This document shows, piece after piece, positions 52,301 to 62,311 of a stretch of DNA of 64,000 nucleotides (position 1 is the first letter of the stretch; each line of letters starts with the position of its first letter). A program made the translations under genes and the position numbers. Under the pieces are notes generated by a model. That model ran no database searches, had not been told where the DNA came from, and saw nothing but the letters and a program-made list of their open reading frames with translations. The stretch comes from Emticicia sp. CRIBPO (GTDB taxonomy: Bacteria > Bacteroidota > Bacteroidia > Cytophagales > Spirosomataceae), in NCBI RefSeq assembly GCF_009905725.1, contig NZ_JAAAKV010000003.1, positions 214,808 through 278,807 of the forward strand, in the 5' to 3' direction.

Positions 52301-53245
52301 TTATTTTTGCTTTTCAAGGAAGCTTTTTATGTTTTTATCAATCCTTTCCGTTATATCCGTATCATTTTCAGGAACAAACTTTTCGCCCATAACATTCTCG
52401 AAAAGTTCAATATATCGCTTACTTATCTCTTCAACCTTTTCGTCGGTCATTTCAGGTACGGTTTGCCCTTCCTTGCCCTGGAAATTATTGGCAATCAGCC
52501 ACTCTCTCACAAATTCTTTCGAAAGTTGTTTCTGAGGCAACTGGTTTTCCTGGTTGTACTCATAGTTTTCAGCATAAAAATACCTGGACGAATCCGGTGT
52601 ATGCACTTCGTCGATCAGGTAAATGACACCGTCTTTTTCTCCGAATTCATATTTGGTATCTACTAAAATCAGGCCATTCTTGGCAGCGATCTCAGTTCCC
52701 CTTGCAAACAGCTGAAGAGCGTAAGCTTCCAGTTGTTTATATTTTTCTTCTTCTACAATTCCTCTGGCTATAATTTCTTCCCTTGAAATGTCCTCATCAT
52801 GTCCTTCATGAGCCTTGGTAGTGGGAGTGATGATAGGCGTCGGAAACTTGTCGTTTTCTTTGAGTCCTTCCGGCAACGTTACGCCGCAAACCGATCTTTT
52901 ACCTGATTTGTACTCTCTCCAGGCATGGCCTACCAGGTAACCTCTGACCACCATTTCAACAGGGAAAGTGGTGCACTTGATGCCAAAAGAGACGTTCGGG
53001 TCAGGAGTTTCAAGCAGCCAGTTGGGAACAATATCTCTCGTGGCTTTCAGATATTTGGATGCGATCTGGTTGAGTACCTGACCTTTGCAGGGGATAGCTC
53101 TGGGTAAAACCACATCAAACGCAGAAATTCTGTCGGAGGCGATCATCAGGATTTTATCACCAAAATCATATACATCACGGACTTTACCTTTATATAAACC
53201 TTGCTGGCCGGGGAAATTAAAACTGGTCTCTTTTAAGCTGCTCAT
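52301..53245 (-). CDS. purC: Phosphoribosylaminoimidazole-succinocarboxamide synthase
   Basis: 314 residues from ATG 53243-53245 (MSSLKETSF); the earlier in-frame Met would add nine atypical residues. SAICAR synthetase motifs: [39 protein letters not shown] and [28 protein letters not shown]. It joins CAIR and aspartate in the eighth step of purine synthesis. It is the longer Bacteroidota/eukaryote-like form (about 310 residues), not the 237-residue E. coli form. First gene of the purC-aminotransferase-DUF456 unit. Confidence 0.95.
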   Translation of the reverse strand: MSSLKETSFNFPGQQGLYKGKVRDVYDFGDKILMIASDRISAFDVVLPRAIPCKGQVLNQIASKYLKATRDIVPNWLLETPDPNVSFGIKCTTFPVEMVVRGYLVGHAWREYKSGKRSVCGVTLPEGLKENDKFPTPIITPTTKAHEGHDEDISREEIIARGIVEEEKYKQLEAYALQLFARGTEIAAKNGLILVDTKYEFGEKDGVIYLIDEVHTPDSSRYFYAENYEYNQENQLPQKQLSKEFVREWLIANNFQGKEGQTVPEMTDEKVEEISKRYIELFENVMGEKFVPENDTDITERIDKNIKSFLEKQK

Positions 53246-53284
53246 TGAAAACTTTAGGTGTATTTTTTGCAAAGTTCGGTTTAA

Positions 53285-53932
53285 TTACCAATCTTTTGTA
53301 ATTTTCGAAGGACTATTTTTCGTTTTTTTGAATTTTTTATTCTCGCTGTTTTTCAGGTTATCCAGCAACTGCAGGGCTTTTTCCTTGGATATTTTAGCCT
53401 GGTTATAAGGGTCCAGCACGTCCTTTTTTTCTTCCGACGATTCTACTTTACCCTGGCTTATCTGCTGTTCTTCAGAAGCAGACGGGGGCGGCGGGCTGGG
53501 CGGAGCGTATTTTTTTCTGATGTATTCGAAATTATACCTGGCCGGATTGTTTTCAGGTTCTACTTCTATGGCCTGTTTAAAATATTCGAGGGCTTTGAGG
53601 CTGTCGCCTGATTGTGCCGCAATGATTCCCAGCTGATTCAGGCTGGCAGATTGAATGGATGAGCCGCCAAGCCCCAGTGTTTTACCATAGTTTTTCCTGG
53701 CATTGATGGTATCTCCTATCAGGAAATACGCATTGGCTACATTGATTCTCATTTCAGGCTCAATCAGGAAACTGATGTCTTCCAGTTCTTTGTATTTAAT
53801 GATGGCCCTCTGATAATCCTTCTGAACAAAGCTCTTTCTGAACTCAGCTTTCAGCATGTTCTTTTCTTCAATATTGGTGAGATACTGAAAGTTGACCAGC
53901 AGATTGATGATATAGAAAATATATTGAAACAC
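53285..53932 (-). CDS. TPR protein, BatC-like
   Basis: The 215-residue protein uses GTG 53930-53932 as start, 2 bp after the VWA gene; an ATG at codon 26 is an alternative. A hydrophobic N-terminus (FQYIFYIINLLVNF) is followed by tetratricopeptide repeats (about 65-130: RINVANAYFLIGDTINARKNYGKTLGL, NQLGIIAAQSGDSLKALEYFKQAIEVEPENNPARYNFEYI), a Pro/Ser-rich linker with SPPPPSA and a Lys-rich tail. Layout matches BatC of the Bacteroides aerotolerance operon. It is last in the operon with the PIG-L and VWA genes. Confidence 0.75.
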   Translation of the reverse strand: MFQYIFYIINLLVNFQYLTNIEEKNMLKAEFRKSFVQKDYQRAIIKYKELEDISFLIEPEMRINVANAYFLIGDTINARKNYGKTLGLGGSSIQSASLNQLGIIAAQSGDSLKALEYFKQAIEVEPENNPARYNFEYIRKKYAPPSPPPPSASEEQQISQGKVESSEEKKDVLDPYNQAKISKEKALQLLDNLKNSENKKFKKTKNSPSKITKDW

Positions 53933-53934
53933 TT

Positions 53935-54897
53935 TTAGAGCTTAATGATATTGATGGTGATCAGAAAATCAAACGTAATGAGTAATAACGCCAAAATTAA
54001 GAAATACTGGTATTTATTGTTGGCCACCATCACTTTTCTCATGTCTATTTTCTCTTCCTGTATCAGGTTGAGCTTTTCAATGAGCTGGGGCAACTGATTG
54101 GTCTGGTTGTTGATCAGGAAGTACTCTCCTCCTAATTTGGTGGCCAGTTCTTTGAGGTTCTGCAGGTTCAGACGCGTGATGACCTCTATCCCGAACTCAT
54201 CCTTCCTGAATCCTCCGTTCATGGGTATTTTACCTCCCTCAACGGTTCCTACCCCCAAAACCATTGACTTTACATTCTTGTTTTTCAGGATTTTAAACCA
54301 TTGGTTGTCGAGATTGCCGAAGTCTTCGCCGTCGGTAACCAGGAGTATCACTTTTGACCGGTCTGTTTCTGAGGTCAGGTTATCCAGTTTATTGTTAACG
54401 AGTTCGAAAGCCGCATTAAAATCAGTGCCGTTAGTAGGCAAAACAGTGGTATTGATAGACCTGATATCAATTTTTAGGGCTTCGAGATCGTAGGTCAGCG
54501 GAGTATTCAGATAAGCCTCACTGCCAAAGACAATCAGGCCTATCCGGTCCGTTTTAAACTGATCGATGAGGTTATTGATCTCAATTTTTATCTTGTCCAG
54601 TCTTGAGGGCTGCACGTCGTTGCTGTTCATGGAATTGGACAAATCCAGCACAATGTAGATGTCCTTTCCGGTGCTCCGGGCTTCGGTTTCAGTAATTCCG
54701 AAACTTGGTCCCAGCAGGGCGAGTATCAATAAGGTAAAATAACTGGCACGTAAGAAAAACTTAATCAGCACAGAGCCCCCTGCTGTATTCAACTTCCTTG
54801 AGATGAGAAACACCCTCAGGAAATAGATGAGATACACCACGATGAAAATGATAATAAAGAGGTACTCTGTGGATGAAAAGGTTTTACTCCAGTTCAT
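53935..54897 (-). CDS. VWA-domain membrane protein, BatA/BatB-like
   Basis: The 320-residue protein has two N-terminal membrane helices (13-28, 50-63), a von Willebrand factor A domain from residue 80 with MIDAS motif DLSNSMN (Asp85-Ser87-Ser89) and the second-metal loop TNGTDF, and a C-terminal helix (YFLILALLLITFDFLITI). This is the architecture of BatA/BatB proteins of the aerotolerance (Bat) operon. The start codon overlaps the PIG-L stop by one base (TAATG), so the two are translationally coupled. No BatD or MoxR gene is present in the window. Confidence 0.85.
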   Translation of the reverse strand: MNWSKTFSSTEYLFIIIFIVVYLIYFLRVFLISRKLNTAGGSVLIKFFLRASYFTLLILALLGPSFGITETEARSTGKDIYIVLDLSNSMNSNDVQPSRLDKIKIEINNLIDQFKTDRIGLIVFGSEAYLNTPLTYDLEALKIDIRSINTTVLPTNGTDFNAAFELVNNKLDNLTSETDRSKVILLVTDGEDFGNLDNQWFKILKNKNVKSMVLGVGTVEGGKIPMNGGFRKDEFGIEVITRLNLQNLKELATKLGGEYFLINNQTNQLPQLIEKLNLIQEEKIDMRKVMVANNKYQYFLILALLLITFDFLITINIIKL

Positions 54898-57380
54898 TAT
54901 TTTTTGCCGGTTGAAATCAGGTTAGCCATTAGTCTGAAAGCCCCGGGCACACCCGCCGGCAGCTGTCTGAAAAATGATAACGCGGTAAATACATAGTGGC
55001 CTTTGCCATAAGGTGTATAAAGAAGCGATCCTTCCAGGTCTTCCTCACCTTCATCGTGCATGCCCAGTATGGTGGTGTACTTGTCAGACCACTGGTCAGC
55101 ATAGTATAAGCCCCTTTCCTGCACCCATCCTTTGAAATCGGCCGGACCGATTTTGTTCGGGTAGTTAAGCAGGGGATGTGCCGGGTTCAATATTTTGATC
55201 TCTGCATTTTCGTCTGTTACACGTCCTCTTCCGATGGTGAAAGGATGCGGTCCCAGGTTTTTGGTTTTAACCGTGCCATAAAACGCCTGGGTCTGGTACT
55301 GGGTAATCACGTTGCCTCCGTTTTCCACGTATTTCATAAGGGTTTCGAAGGAGTTGACCAGCCAGTCTTCAGTGTTATAGGCCCTTACACCAATCAGGAT
55401 GGCGTCATATTGGGCCAGGTTTTTATTGATATTGTCGTTGTTGAGTTTGACGACTTCGTAGCCGATCTGTCTGAGAGCATCCGGCACTTCATCACCGGCT
55501 CCGGCGATGTAGCCTATTTTGGTGCCTTTTTTCTTCAGGTCTATTCTCACCGCTTTGGCTGTGGCTAAAGGATAAAGGTTAAGCTCAGGAATATGCTCGT
55601 ATTTGATGTTCTTAATGCCCCTGTCGTAAGTTCCGCTGGAAGTGACTGCAACAGCTTTCAGGTCAATTTCCGAAGCCGTGGCCGGGGGAGTGACTGAGAA
55701 GGTAATTATTTTCTCCTGGTTCTTGTCTGTCAGTTCCACAGGGATTTCAGCCGGAGAGGATTTCCAGCCGGCACCCAACTGCAGTTTAACAGATGCCTTA
55801 AGATTAGGTTTGCCCGCTTTCACAATGACAGAAACCTGCTGAGGGGTATTGTCAGCAAATGTGTAAACCTTTTGCTCGGGGGTTACCATCACTTCAGGCC
55901 TGACTTCAAAATACCTGTAGATTTCTCCGATCGACGGTTCCACATACTTAAATCTCAGTGGGGTGGTGAAGCTGAAAGCCTGACCAAGGATTGTCACATC
56001 AAAGGTACAATTGATGTTATCAGGTTTCATCGGTAACCCGACCAGCTGCTGATCATCTACTTTATAAAATCCTTTTTCAGGCTCTTTTACCAGCCAGTAA
56101 GGTTGTGTAATCGGAGCTGAAGCCGGCAATATTGCTTCAAAAGGAATTTCCAGCAGTTTGTTATTCGAAAGGGTGGTGTTAAGTACCATATCTTTTTTAA
56201 CAAGGCCGTTGATCGAGATTTTATTAACCACCACAGCCGCATCGCTGCGTTTGATGAAAGAAGCAAAGCCCTTGAATTTTTCACCAGGATAAATCGAGTA
56301 CGCAGTCGGATTGGCTTCATAGAATATACCGGCCGTGGCAATGATCAGCTGGTCCAGCTCTTCTTTTTTATTGGTTTTATAGATCGATTCCGGTAGCTGG
56401 TCCATCATCTCCCTGATCTTGAGTAGCCCGGGAAGACTCAGTGAGGGGTTTGAAATATTATAGGCAGCAATCACTTCAGAGATGGCCTTATCGATTTTTC
56501 CGCCTCCCGGAATCCTGTTCCAGGTCAGGTCAACGCCGTCAAAAAGGTCATTTTTAGCAGGCTCCCCCTTGATATGTATCGCATAATCAAATCTTTCGTT
56601 GCGGACTTTAGCAGAACCGAAGCCCTGGCTTTTGTGCATGCTGCGGGCTTCAGCGGCGATTTCCGGATAAGATTTACCCAGCAGGGCATTGTAGTCGCCC
56701 AACGAGAGTTTAATGAAACTTTCAGCTTCCGGGGCATTGTTGGTAAAGCCACGGCTGAATGAATTCCAGACCACACGTTTGGCCTGCCATGGTTCTACAA
56801 ATTTCAGCTGTTCCGGAAATTTGGTCGGGTCGGCGGCCTGATCAAAAGCTTCGGCCGAAAGAACTGCTGATGCGGAGTGATGACCGTGACCTGCTCTTTC
56901 ATCCGGCGGAAAACGGTTGATGATTACATCCGGTTTGAATTTCCGGATCCTCCATACCACGTCTTCCAGGACTTTGTCATGCCCCCAGGTGCTCAGGGCT
57001 TCTTCGGTTTTTTTGGTAAATCCGAAATCAATGGCCCTGGAAAAATATTGCTCTCCTCCGTCTACTTTCCTTGCCTCAAGCAACTCGTGGGTTCTTAAAA
57101 TCCCGGTATAAGCCCCCTGTTCTGTTCCGATCAGGTTTTGTCCGCCATCGCCCCTGGTCATTGACATATAAGCTGTTCTGACGTTTTTTTCTTTTGATAA
57201 CCAGGCAATGAGCAGGGTGTTTTCATCATCGGGGTGGGCGGCCAGGTACATGGCGTTGCCGACCACTTTGAGTCTGTTAAGTCCCTGCAGGATTTCACTG
57301 CTGCTTTGTGCTTTGGTCTGGGCTTCTGAATAACTGAAGGCAAAAATGAAAATCAGGCTAAGGAAGAGTTGTTTTTTCAT
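54897..57380 (-). CDS. PIG-L family deacetylase, multidomain, secreted
   Basis: The 827-residue protein has signal peptide MKKQLFLSLIFIFAFSYSEAQ. The LmbE/PIG-L catalytic domain (about 40-300) has the metal-binding AHPDDE at 48-53 and the distal His in RAGHGHHSASAVLS. The long C-terminal part contains beta-sandwich domains and, near the end, a glutamine-amidotransferase-like region (IGVRAYNTEDWLVNSFETLMKYVENGGNVITQYQTQAFYG). The family removes N-acetyl groups from GlcNAc-type sugars. It is first in the operon with the Bat-like VWA and TPR genes. Confidence 0.85.
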   Translation of the reverse strand: MKKQLFLSLIFIFAFSYSEAQTKAQSSSEILQGLNRLKVVGNAMYLAAHPDDENTLLIAWLSKEKNVRTAYMSMTRGDGGQNLIGTEQGAYTGILRTHELLEARKVDGGEQYFSRAIDFGFTKKTEEALSTWGHDKVLEDVVWRIRKFKPDVIINRFPPDERAGHGHHSASAVLSAEAFDQAADPTKFPEQLKFVEPWQAKRVVWNSFSRGFTNNAPEAESFIKLSLGDYNALLGKSYPEIAAEARSMHKSQGFGSAKVRNERFDYAIHIKGEPAKNDLFDGVDLTWNRIPGGGKIDKAISEVIAAYNISNPSLSLPGLLKIREMMDQLPESIYKTNKKEELDQLIIATAGIFYEANPTAYSIYPGEKFKGFASFIKRSDAAVVVNKISINGLVKKDMVLNTTLSNNKLLEIPFEAILPASAPITQPYWLVKEPEKGFYKVDDQQLVGLPMKPDNINCTFDVTILGQAFSFTTPLRFKYVEPSIGEIYRYFEVRPEVMVTPEQKVYTFADNTPQQVSVIVKAGKPNLKASVKLQLGAGWKSSPAEIPVELTDKNQEKIITFSVTPPATASEIDLKAVAVTSSGTYDRGIKNIKYEHIPELNLYPLATAKAVRIDLKKKGTKIGYIAGAGDEVPDALRQIGYEVVKLNNDNINKNLAQYDAILIGVRAYNTEDWLVNSFETLMKYVENGGNVITQYQTQAFYGTVKTKNLGPHPFTIGRGRVTDENAEIKILNPAHPLLNYPNKIGPADFKGWVQERGLYYADQWSDKYTTILGMHDEGEEDLEGSLLYTPYGKGHYVFTALSFFRQLPAGVPGAFRLMANLISTGKK

Positions 57381-57743
57381 GTTTCTTTGACAATACTTTT
57401 AGTTATAATGAGTAAGGTTTACATTTTATTACTTATATCAGCGGGTTTTAGTTCAATCGCGAGGCAAAATAGCAAGTATTTTGCGATTGAGAAAATATAA
57501 TACTCCGCTCTGTAAATCCTGATCTGCCGGGACTTAGGCACTGCATTCGCCATTTGCCTGTTTTTTTGCCATTATTGCGGTCTGAATTGCCCTGAAAGAC
57601 GAATGATTGCTCTGGAGAAAAACAGAAAATTATCTTTTTTTTAGTTTTTATTGAATAATACTTTTTAATTGTGTCCCGGAATCATAAATTTGCGAAAATC
57701 TAAAATTTGTTAATCTTAAAAAAACCAAAATAACATAAACCTT
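57381..57743. other. Divergent control region between PIG-L operon and pyrophosphatase gene
   Basis: About 363 bp, AT-rich. The only clear element is the -7 at 57685-57692 on the plus strand. Nothing clear is seen for the PIG-L operon. Confidence 0.5.
57685..57692 (+). promoter_or_regulatory. -7 element (TAAATTTG) upstream of the pyrophosphatase gene
   Basis: Exact TAnnTTTG match 51 bp before the ATG, with a T-rich but imperfect -33 (TTTT at 57662-57665, 19-nt spacing). Confidence 0.5.
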
Positions 57744-60392
57744 ATGAATTCAATTGTTTACTTAGTTCCTGCCTTCGGGATAATCGGGTTGTTGTACACC
57801 GCCTGGAAATTTTCCTGGGTGTCGCGTCAGGAAGCCGGGGACGAAAACATGCAACGCCTCTCAGGATACATCGCTGACGGAGCGATTGCATTTTTAAAAG
57901 CAGAATGGCGGGTTTTGGCCATGTTTGCTCTTCCAACCGCCCTTATCCTTGCCTGGTTGGGTATGGATGAAGGTACTGTCGAAAATCCGATCCATTCTTC
58001 ACCGATCATCGCTGTGGCCTTTTTGATCGGAGCAGTTTTTTCTGCGTTTGCAGGTTATGTAGGGATGAAAGTTGCTACAAAAGCCAACGTAAGAACTGCT
58101 CATGCAGCCCGTACGTCATTAGCCAAAGCCCTGAATGTGTCATTCACCGGTGGAGCTGTGATGGGTATGGGTGTTGCCGGCCTTGCTATTTTAGGTTTGG
58201 GTGGATTATTCATATTATTTTACAACCTCTTCGCTCAGGGCCAGGCACTGACTTCTGACGAAATGAGAAAAGCCATCGAGGTATTGGCCGGATTCTCTCT
58301 GGGAGCAGAATCAATCGCCCTTTTTGCCCGTGTGGGTGGTGGTATCTACACCAAAGCTGCCGATGTTGGAGCTGACCTTGTGGGTAAAGTAGAAGCGGGT
58401 ATTCCTGAAGATGACGTCCGTAACCCTGCCACCATCGCGGATAACGTGGGTGATAACGTGGGTGACGTGGCCGGTATGGGAGCTGACCTTTTCGGATCTT
58501 ATGTAGCTACTATCCTGGCAACCATGGTATTGGGTCAGGAAATCAGCGTGACAGATAATTATGGCGGATTCTCTCCGGTATTGTTGCCGATGCTGATTGC
58601 AGGTGTAGGTCTTCTGGCTTCATTGGTCAGTACTTTCTTCGTAAGGATCAAAAACGAAACGTCTTCTGTACAAAGTGCCCTTAACCTGGGTAACTGGGCC
58701 TCTATCATCATTACTTTGATTGCCTGTTATTTCCTTGTTAAAAATATTCTTCCTGAAACATTGAACCTGAGAGGGTTTGAATTTACTTCGAATGGTGTTT
58801 TCGGAGCCATTGTTGTCGGTCTGATCGTAGGAGCCCTGATGTCTATCATCACAGAATACTACACAGCTATGGGCAAGCGTCCGGTAAATTCTATCATCCA
58901 GAAGTCTGGTACAGGACATGCGACGAACATCATCGGCGGTCTTGCGGTTGGTATGGAGTCTACCGTGCTTCCTATTCTTGTTTTAGCGGCCGGTATCATC
59001 TTCTCTTACAGCTTTGCCGGTCTTTATGGTGTTTCTATCGCTGCGGCCGGTATGATGGCTACTACGGCCATGCAATTGGCTATTGATGCTTTCGGACCTA
59101 TCGCGGATAACGCCGGTGGTATTGCCGAGATGTCTCAGTTGCCTCCTGAAGTCCGTGAAAGAACAGATAACCTGGATGCGGTTGGTAATACCACTGCAGC
59201 TACCGGTAAAGGTTTTGCGATTGCCTCTGCTGCCCTTACTTCGCTGGCTCTTTTTGCCGCTTTTGTAGGTATTGCGGGTATCAGTGCTATTGATATTTAC
59301 AAAGCTCCTGTTCTGGCAGGTTTGTTTGTCGGTGGCATGATTCCTTTCATTTTCTCAGCCCTTTGTATCTCAGCAGTAGGTAAAGCCGCTATGGAAATGG
59401 TGAATGAAGTTCGTCGCCAGTTCAGAGAGATTCCTGGTATCATGGAATACAAGGCTCAGCCTGAGTATGAAAAATGTGTGGAAATCTCTACTAAAGCCTC
59501 TATCAAGCAAATGATCCTTCCGGGTGCCATTGCTTTGATCGTGCCTGTTCTGGTTGGTTTCGGTTTCAAAGGTGTTTTCGCAGAAACGAGCTCAGCTGAA
59601 ATCCTGGGTGGTTTGCTGGCCGGTGTAACGGTTTCAGGGGTATTGATGGGTATGTTCCAGTCTAATGCCGGTGGTGCATGGGACAACGCCAAAAAATCAT
59701 TTGAAAAAGGAGTTTTGATCGATGGTCAGATGTACTACAAAAAATCTGAACCACATAAGGCTTCAGTGACTGGTGATACCGTAGGTGATCCGTTTAAAGA
59801 TACTTCAGGACCTTCAATGAACATCCTGATCAAACTGATGTCGATCGTTTCACTGGTTATCGCTCCTTACATCGCAGTGACATCTTCTGCTCCGGAAGTG
59901 GTTGAAGAAGTAGTAGCTGTAACAGAAGTAATGCCTGCTAACCTGACTAAGAAACTTTCTTCAGGTGTAGACCTTAACTTCATGGAAGGTGGTATCGAAG
60001 ATCAGCTGATCAAATTCATTGAAGATGAAAATGCTGAAGCAGGAAAAGAAAACTGGTTCAACTTCGTGAACCTTAACTTTGCTTCAGGCAGTGCTAAAAT
60101 CGATGAAAATACTTTGGTTGAGGTTAAAAATATTGCAGAAATATTGAAAGCTTATCCTGCTGTAGCCATTAAAATCGGTGGGTATACTGACAATACGGGA
60201 GAGGCTGCTGCGAACCTTAAATTGTCTTCTGATAGGGCTGCTGCGGTTAAATCGGCTCTTTTAGGCATGGGCATTGAAGAGAGCAGGCTGGAGTCTGAAG
60301 GATACGGAGACAAGCATCCGGTAGCGAGCAACGATACAGAAGAAGGACGTGTTCAGAACCGTCGTATCGCTGTGAGTGTAAGAAAGAAATAA
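57744..60392 (+). CDS. hppA: Membrane-bound pyrophosphatase fused to an OmpA-like domain
   Basis: 882 residues. Residues 1-about 720 are a 16-helix ion-pumping pyrophosphatase. The active site lies at [44 protein letters not shown], and [10 protein letters not shown] carries Ala and Gly at the positions that mark the K+-dependent class. H+ or Na+ as pumped ion is undetermined. After a linker, residues 770-882 form an OmpA/MotB-type peptidoglycan-binding domain: [42 protein letters not shown] (consensus NxxLSxxRAxxV) and [23 protein letters not shown]. The enzyme couples PPi hydrolysis to ion export; the extra domain should reach the periplasm. Confidence 0.92.
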   Translation: MNSIVYLVPAFGIIGLLYTAWKFSWVSRQEAGDENMQRLSGYIADGAIAFLKAEWRVLAMFALPTALILAWLGMDEGTVENPIHSSPIIAVAFLIGAVFSAFAGYVGMKVATKANVRTAHAARTSLAKALNVSFTGGAVMGMGVAGLAILGLGGLFILFYNLFAQGQALTSDEMRKAIEVLAGFSLGAESIALFARVGGGIYTKAADVGADLVGKVEAGIPEDDVRNPATIADNVGDNVGDVAGMGADLFGSYVATILATMVLGQEISVTDNYGGFSPVLLPMLIAGVGLLASLVSTFFVRIKNETSSVQSALNLGNWASIIITLIACYFLVKNILPETLNLRGFEFTSNGVFGAIVVGLIVGALMSIITEYYTAMGKRPVNSIIQKSGTGHATNIIGGLAVGMESTVLPILVLAAGIIFSYSFAGLYGVSIAAAGMMATTAMQLAIDAFGPIADNAGGIAEMSQLPPEVRERTDNLDAVGNTTAATGKGFAIASAALTSLALFAAFVGIAGISAIDIYKAPVLAGLFVGGMIPFIFSALCISAVGKAAMEMVNEVRRQFREIPGIMEYKAQPEYEKCVEISTKASIKQMILPGAIALIVPVLVGFGFKGVFAETSSAEILGGLLAGVTVSGVLMGMFQSNAGGAWDNAKKSFEKGVLIDGQMYYKKSEPHKASVTGDTVGDPFKDTSGPSMNILIKLMSIVSLVIAPYIAVTSSAPEVVEEVVAVTEVMPANLTKKLSSGVDLNFMEGGIEDQLIKFIEDENAEAGKENWFNFVNLNFASGSAKIDENTLVEVKNIAEILKAYPAVAIKIGGYTDNTGEAAANLKLSSDRAAAVKSALLGMGIEESRLESEGYGDKHPVASNDTEEGRVQNRRIAVSVRKK

Positions 60393-60412
60393 GGATTTAC
60401 TTTTTATAGCAG

Positions 60413-60443
60413 AAAGCCCCGGTCAGTTCTGGCCGGGGCTTTT
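60413..60443. terminator. Bidirectional terminator between pyrophosphatase and cyanophycinase genes
   Basis: AAAGCCCCGG/CCGGGGCTTT stem with a 10-nt loop, then TTTTG; usable by both convergent genes. Confidence 0.85.
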
Positions 60444-60446
60444 GTT

Positions 60447-61442
60447 TTATATCTTTTTCAGAACTCCCGATTCAACAGCATAAATATGAGACGCCGATGT
60501 GCCGGAAACGGGTTTCCATTTTTTTAGATCAAAAGTGTTCTCTCCGCTTTTGCTGCCTTTTATTTCGGTTGATTTTACCCCGTCAGGCCAGTTTAGAGGT
60601 TTGTTTTTCTGACAAGGTTCTGAAAGTCCTTTGTTGACACTTAAAAAATACGCAACTCCCGACCCGAAGATTTTTGAAACGCCTTTCGGATCAACACAAA
60701 CCGCTGTTTTTTCGCTGACACCGATACCCCGGGCTTTTACTTTCCAGTCGTTTAACGTCCTGGCCATAAACACGATGTGCCTTCCTATCCTGTTTCTGGC
60801 ATCATAATGGGTATCAGTGATGGTGTTTTTAAGTGGTCTGACATCCAGGAAGTCATTTCTGCCGATGATGATGGCTGGGTGCAGCGGATCACTGAGAGCC
60901 TCTTCTGAAGTTACGGATCCTTCCATAGCACCGAAGTAGAGTTTGCCCATGATGGCACATCCTGCACTGGTGCCGCCTACGGTCACTTTTTTCTCATTGA
61001 TCAGGTAATCGAGGGCCTTGGATAATTTTGTGTTGTTCCAGAACCTGACATAATTTCCCTGGTCGCCGCCTGCGATGAAAATTGCTTCTGCATTTCTCAC
61101 TTTCTCAGCGATCTCATCCAGGTCTGCAATTTCCCTGCTGTTGACCATCAGCGTTTCAACAGAATTCACCTTGCCCAGGTTGAACAGGTATTTGTTGTAA
61201 CCATCTTTACCTGAGGCTCTGATGACGACCACATCGCCGCCATCGGCGTTTTGCAGCATCCAGGCGTGGGCTTCGTCCACATCAGTGCTCCCACCCATCA
61301 GGATAGTACCCCCTTTGTGATTCGTTTTTACATCTGCCGGATCACCCGTGATCCACGAATCGTAAGGCTGGATTTCAGGTTTATAGGCTGTTGAACCGTG
61401 TAAAAAGGTCAGCAGCAGGGATAATTTCAGAAAATTTCTCAA
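60447..61442 (-). CDS. Cyanophycinase-like peptidase (S51 family), secreted
   Basis: The 331-residue protein starts at TTG 61440-61442, 8 bp after the previous gene, where the signal peptide MRNFLKLSLLLTFLHGSTAY begins; no ATG is available. S51 features: FIAGGDQGNYVRFWN, then GGTSAGCAIMGK with the nucleophile Ser. Cyanophycinase cleaves the Asp-Arg polymer cyanophycin to dipeptides; secreted forms in non-producers use cyanophycin made by others or process other acidic peptides. No cyanophycin synthetase is in the window. Translationally coupled to the propeller protein. Confidence 0.9.
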   Translation of the reverse strand: MRNFLKLSLLLTFLHGSTAYKPEIQPYDSWITGDPADVKTNHKGGTILMGGSTDVDEAHAWMLQNADGGDVVVIRASGKDGYNKYLFNLGKVNSVETLMVNSREIADLDEIAEKVRNAEAIFIAGGDQGNYVRFWNNTKLSKALDYLINEKKVTVGGTSAGCAIMGKLYFGAMEGSVTSEEALSDPLHPAIIIGRNDFLDVRPLKNTITDTHYDARNRIGRHIVFMARTLNDWKVKARGIGVSEKTAVCVDPKGVSKIFGSGVAYFLSVNKGLSEPCQKNKPLNWPDGVKSTEIKGSKSGENTFDLKKWKPVSGTSASHIYAVESGVLKKI

Positions 61443-61450
61443 TATTAAGA

Positions 61451-62311
61451 TCAGTCTACACGATAAGCGAGCACTTTGTTTTTAAGGAATGTCGGAATCA
61501 CCAGAAGTTTTTTCGACGGAATGTAGTCGATGTCAGCCGTATTCACTTTTTCGTTGACAAAGTCCAACAACAACTGAATTTCACCGGCAGGAGACACATG
61601 CCATACTTTCCCTCTCCACTCAGACGCAAAATAACCACCTTTTCCGTCCGGAACAATGCCGTCTATGCCTTGCATTCCCGAAGCCACCGTGGTATAATTC
61701 GCAGTTTTCAGGTCATAAGCCAGCACTTTTCCGTCGCCGTTTCCTACGATCAGTTTGCCTTTTTCATAGAATACACCATTTGGGGTACTTAGAGGGGCTC
61801 CTTCGGCTACTTTGATGATTTTTCCCTTTTCAAGTTTCCACAATCTGGCTGGGGTAGAACGCATGTCTGTAAAATAAACCACTTTGTTAACCTCATCAAC
61901 TGATACGTCGTTAAGGAACGCAGCTTCAGGGACATCGTATTTATTAAGTACTTTTCCGGACTTCAGATCAATTTCCACCAGTTTCAGCAGCTCTGAAACG
62001 TACAGTTTGTTGCCCATCACGGCTATTCCCTTGGTAGAGCTGAGGCCTTCGGTCAGTTTGAGTGTGGTGATTTTACCGTTCACATCAATTTTCGAAACGA
62101 AACTGTTGTGATTCTGGGCGTTTGGAGAGCCGTTGATGCAAGAGATATAAATGGTTTTATCCTTTTCATTGTAAAACACCGATTCAGGGGTGGTCAGCGT
62201 AGTATCGGTTTCCCAGACTTTGGTCAGTTTTAGTTGTCCTGAAGAAGGCAAAATGCTTAAGATTAACAAGGCGGAAAATGCAAACGCTGTCAGTTTTTTT
62301 GCAGGTCTCAT
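61451..62311 (-). CDS. Secreted SMP-30/NHL-like beta-propeller protein
   Basis: The 286-residue protein has signal peptide KKLTAFAFSALLILSILPSSGQ near the N-terminus. The rest is a six-bladed propeller of the SMP-30/gluconolactonase kind: TTPESVFYNEKDKTIYISC, GIAVMGNKLYVSELLKLVEID, LNDVSVDEVNKVVYFTDM, TPNGVFYEKGKLIVGNGDG, GIDGIVPDGKGGYFASEWRG. Metal-binding Glu and Asn residues of SMP-30 are plausibly present (TPESV, LNDVS, IDG). It could be a lactonase or a binding protein. It is cotranscribed with the cyanophycinase gene. Confidence 0.8.
   Translation of the reverse strand: MRPAKKLTAFAFSALLILSILPSSGQLKLTKVWETDTTLTTPESVFYNEKDKTIYISCINGSPNAQNHNSFVSKIDVNGKITTLKLTEGLSSTKGIAVMGNKLYVSELLKLVEIDLKSGKVLNKYDVPEAAFLNDVSVDEVNKVVYFTDMRSTPARLWKLEKGKIIKVAEGAPLSTPNGVFYEKGKLIVGNGDGKVLAYDLKTANYTTVASGMQGIDGIVPDGKGGYFASEWRGKVWHVSPAGEIQLLLDFVNEKVNTADIDYIPSKKLLVIPTFLKNKVLAYRVD

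Noticed and set aside
53285-57380. Calling this a complete Bacteroides aerotolerance (Bat) operon
   Set aside because: Only VWA and TPR components are present; MoxR, BatD and BatE are missing and a PIG-L gene leads the unit.
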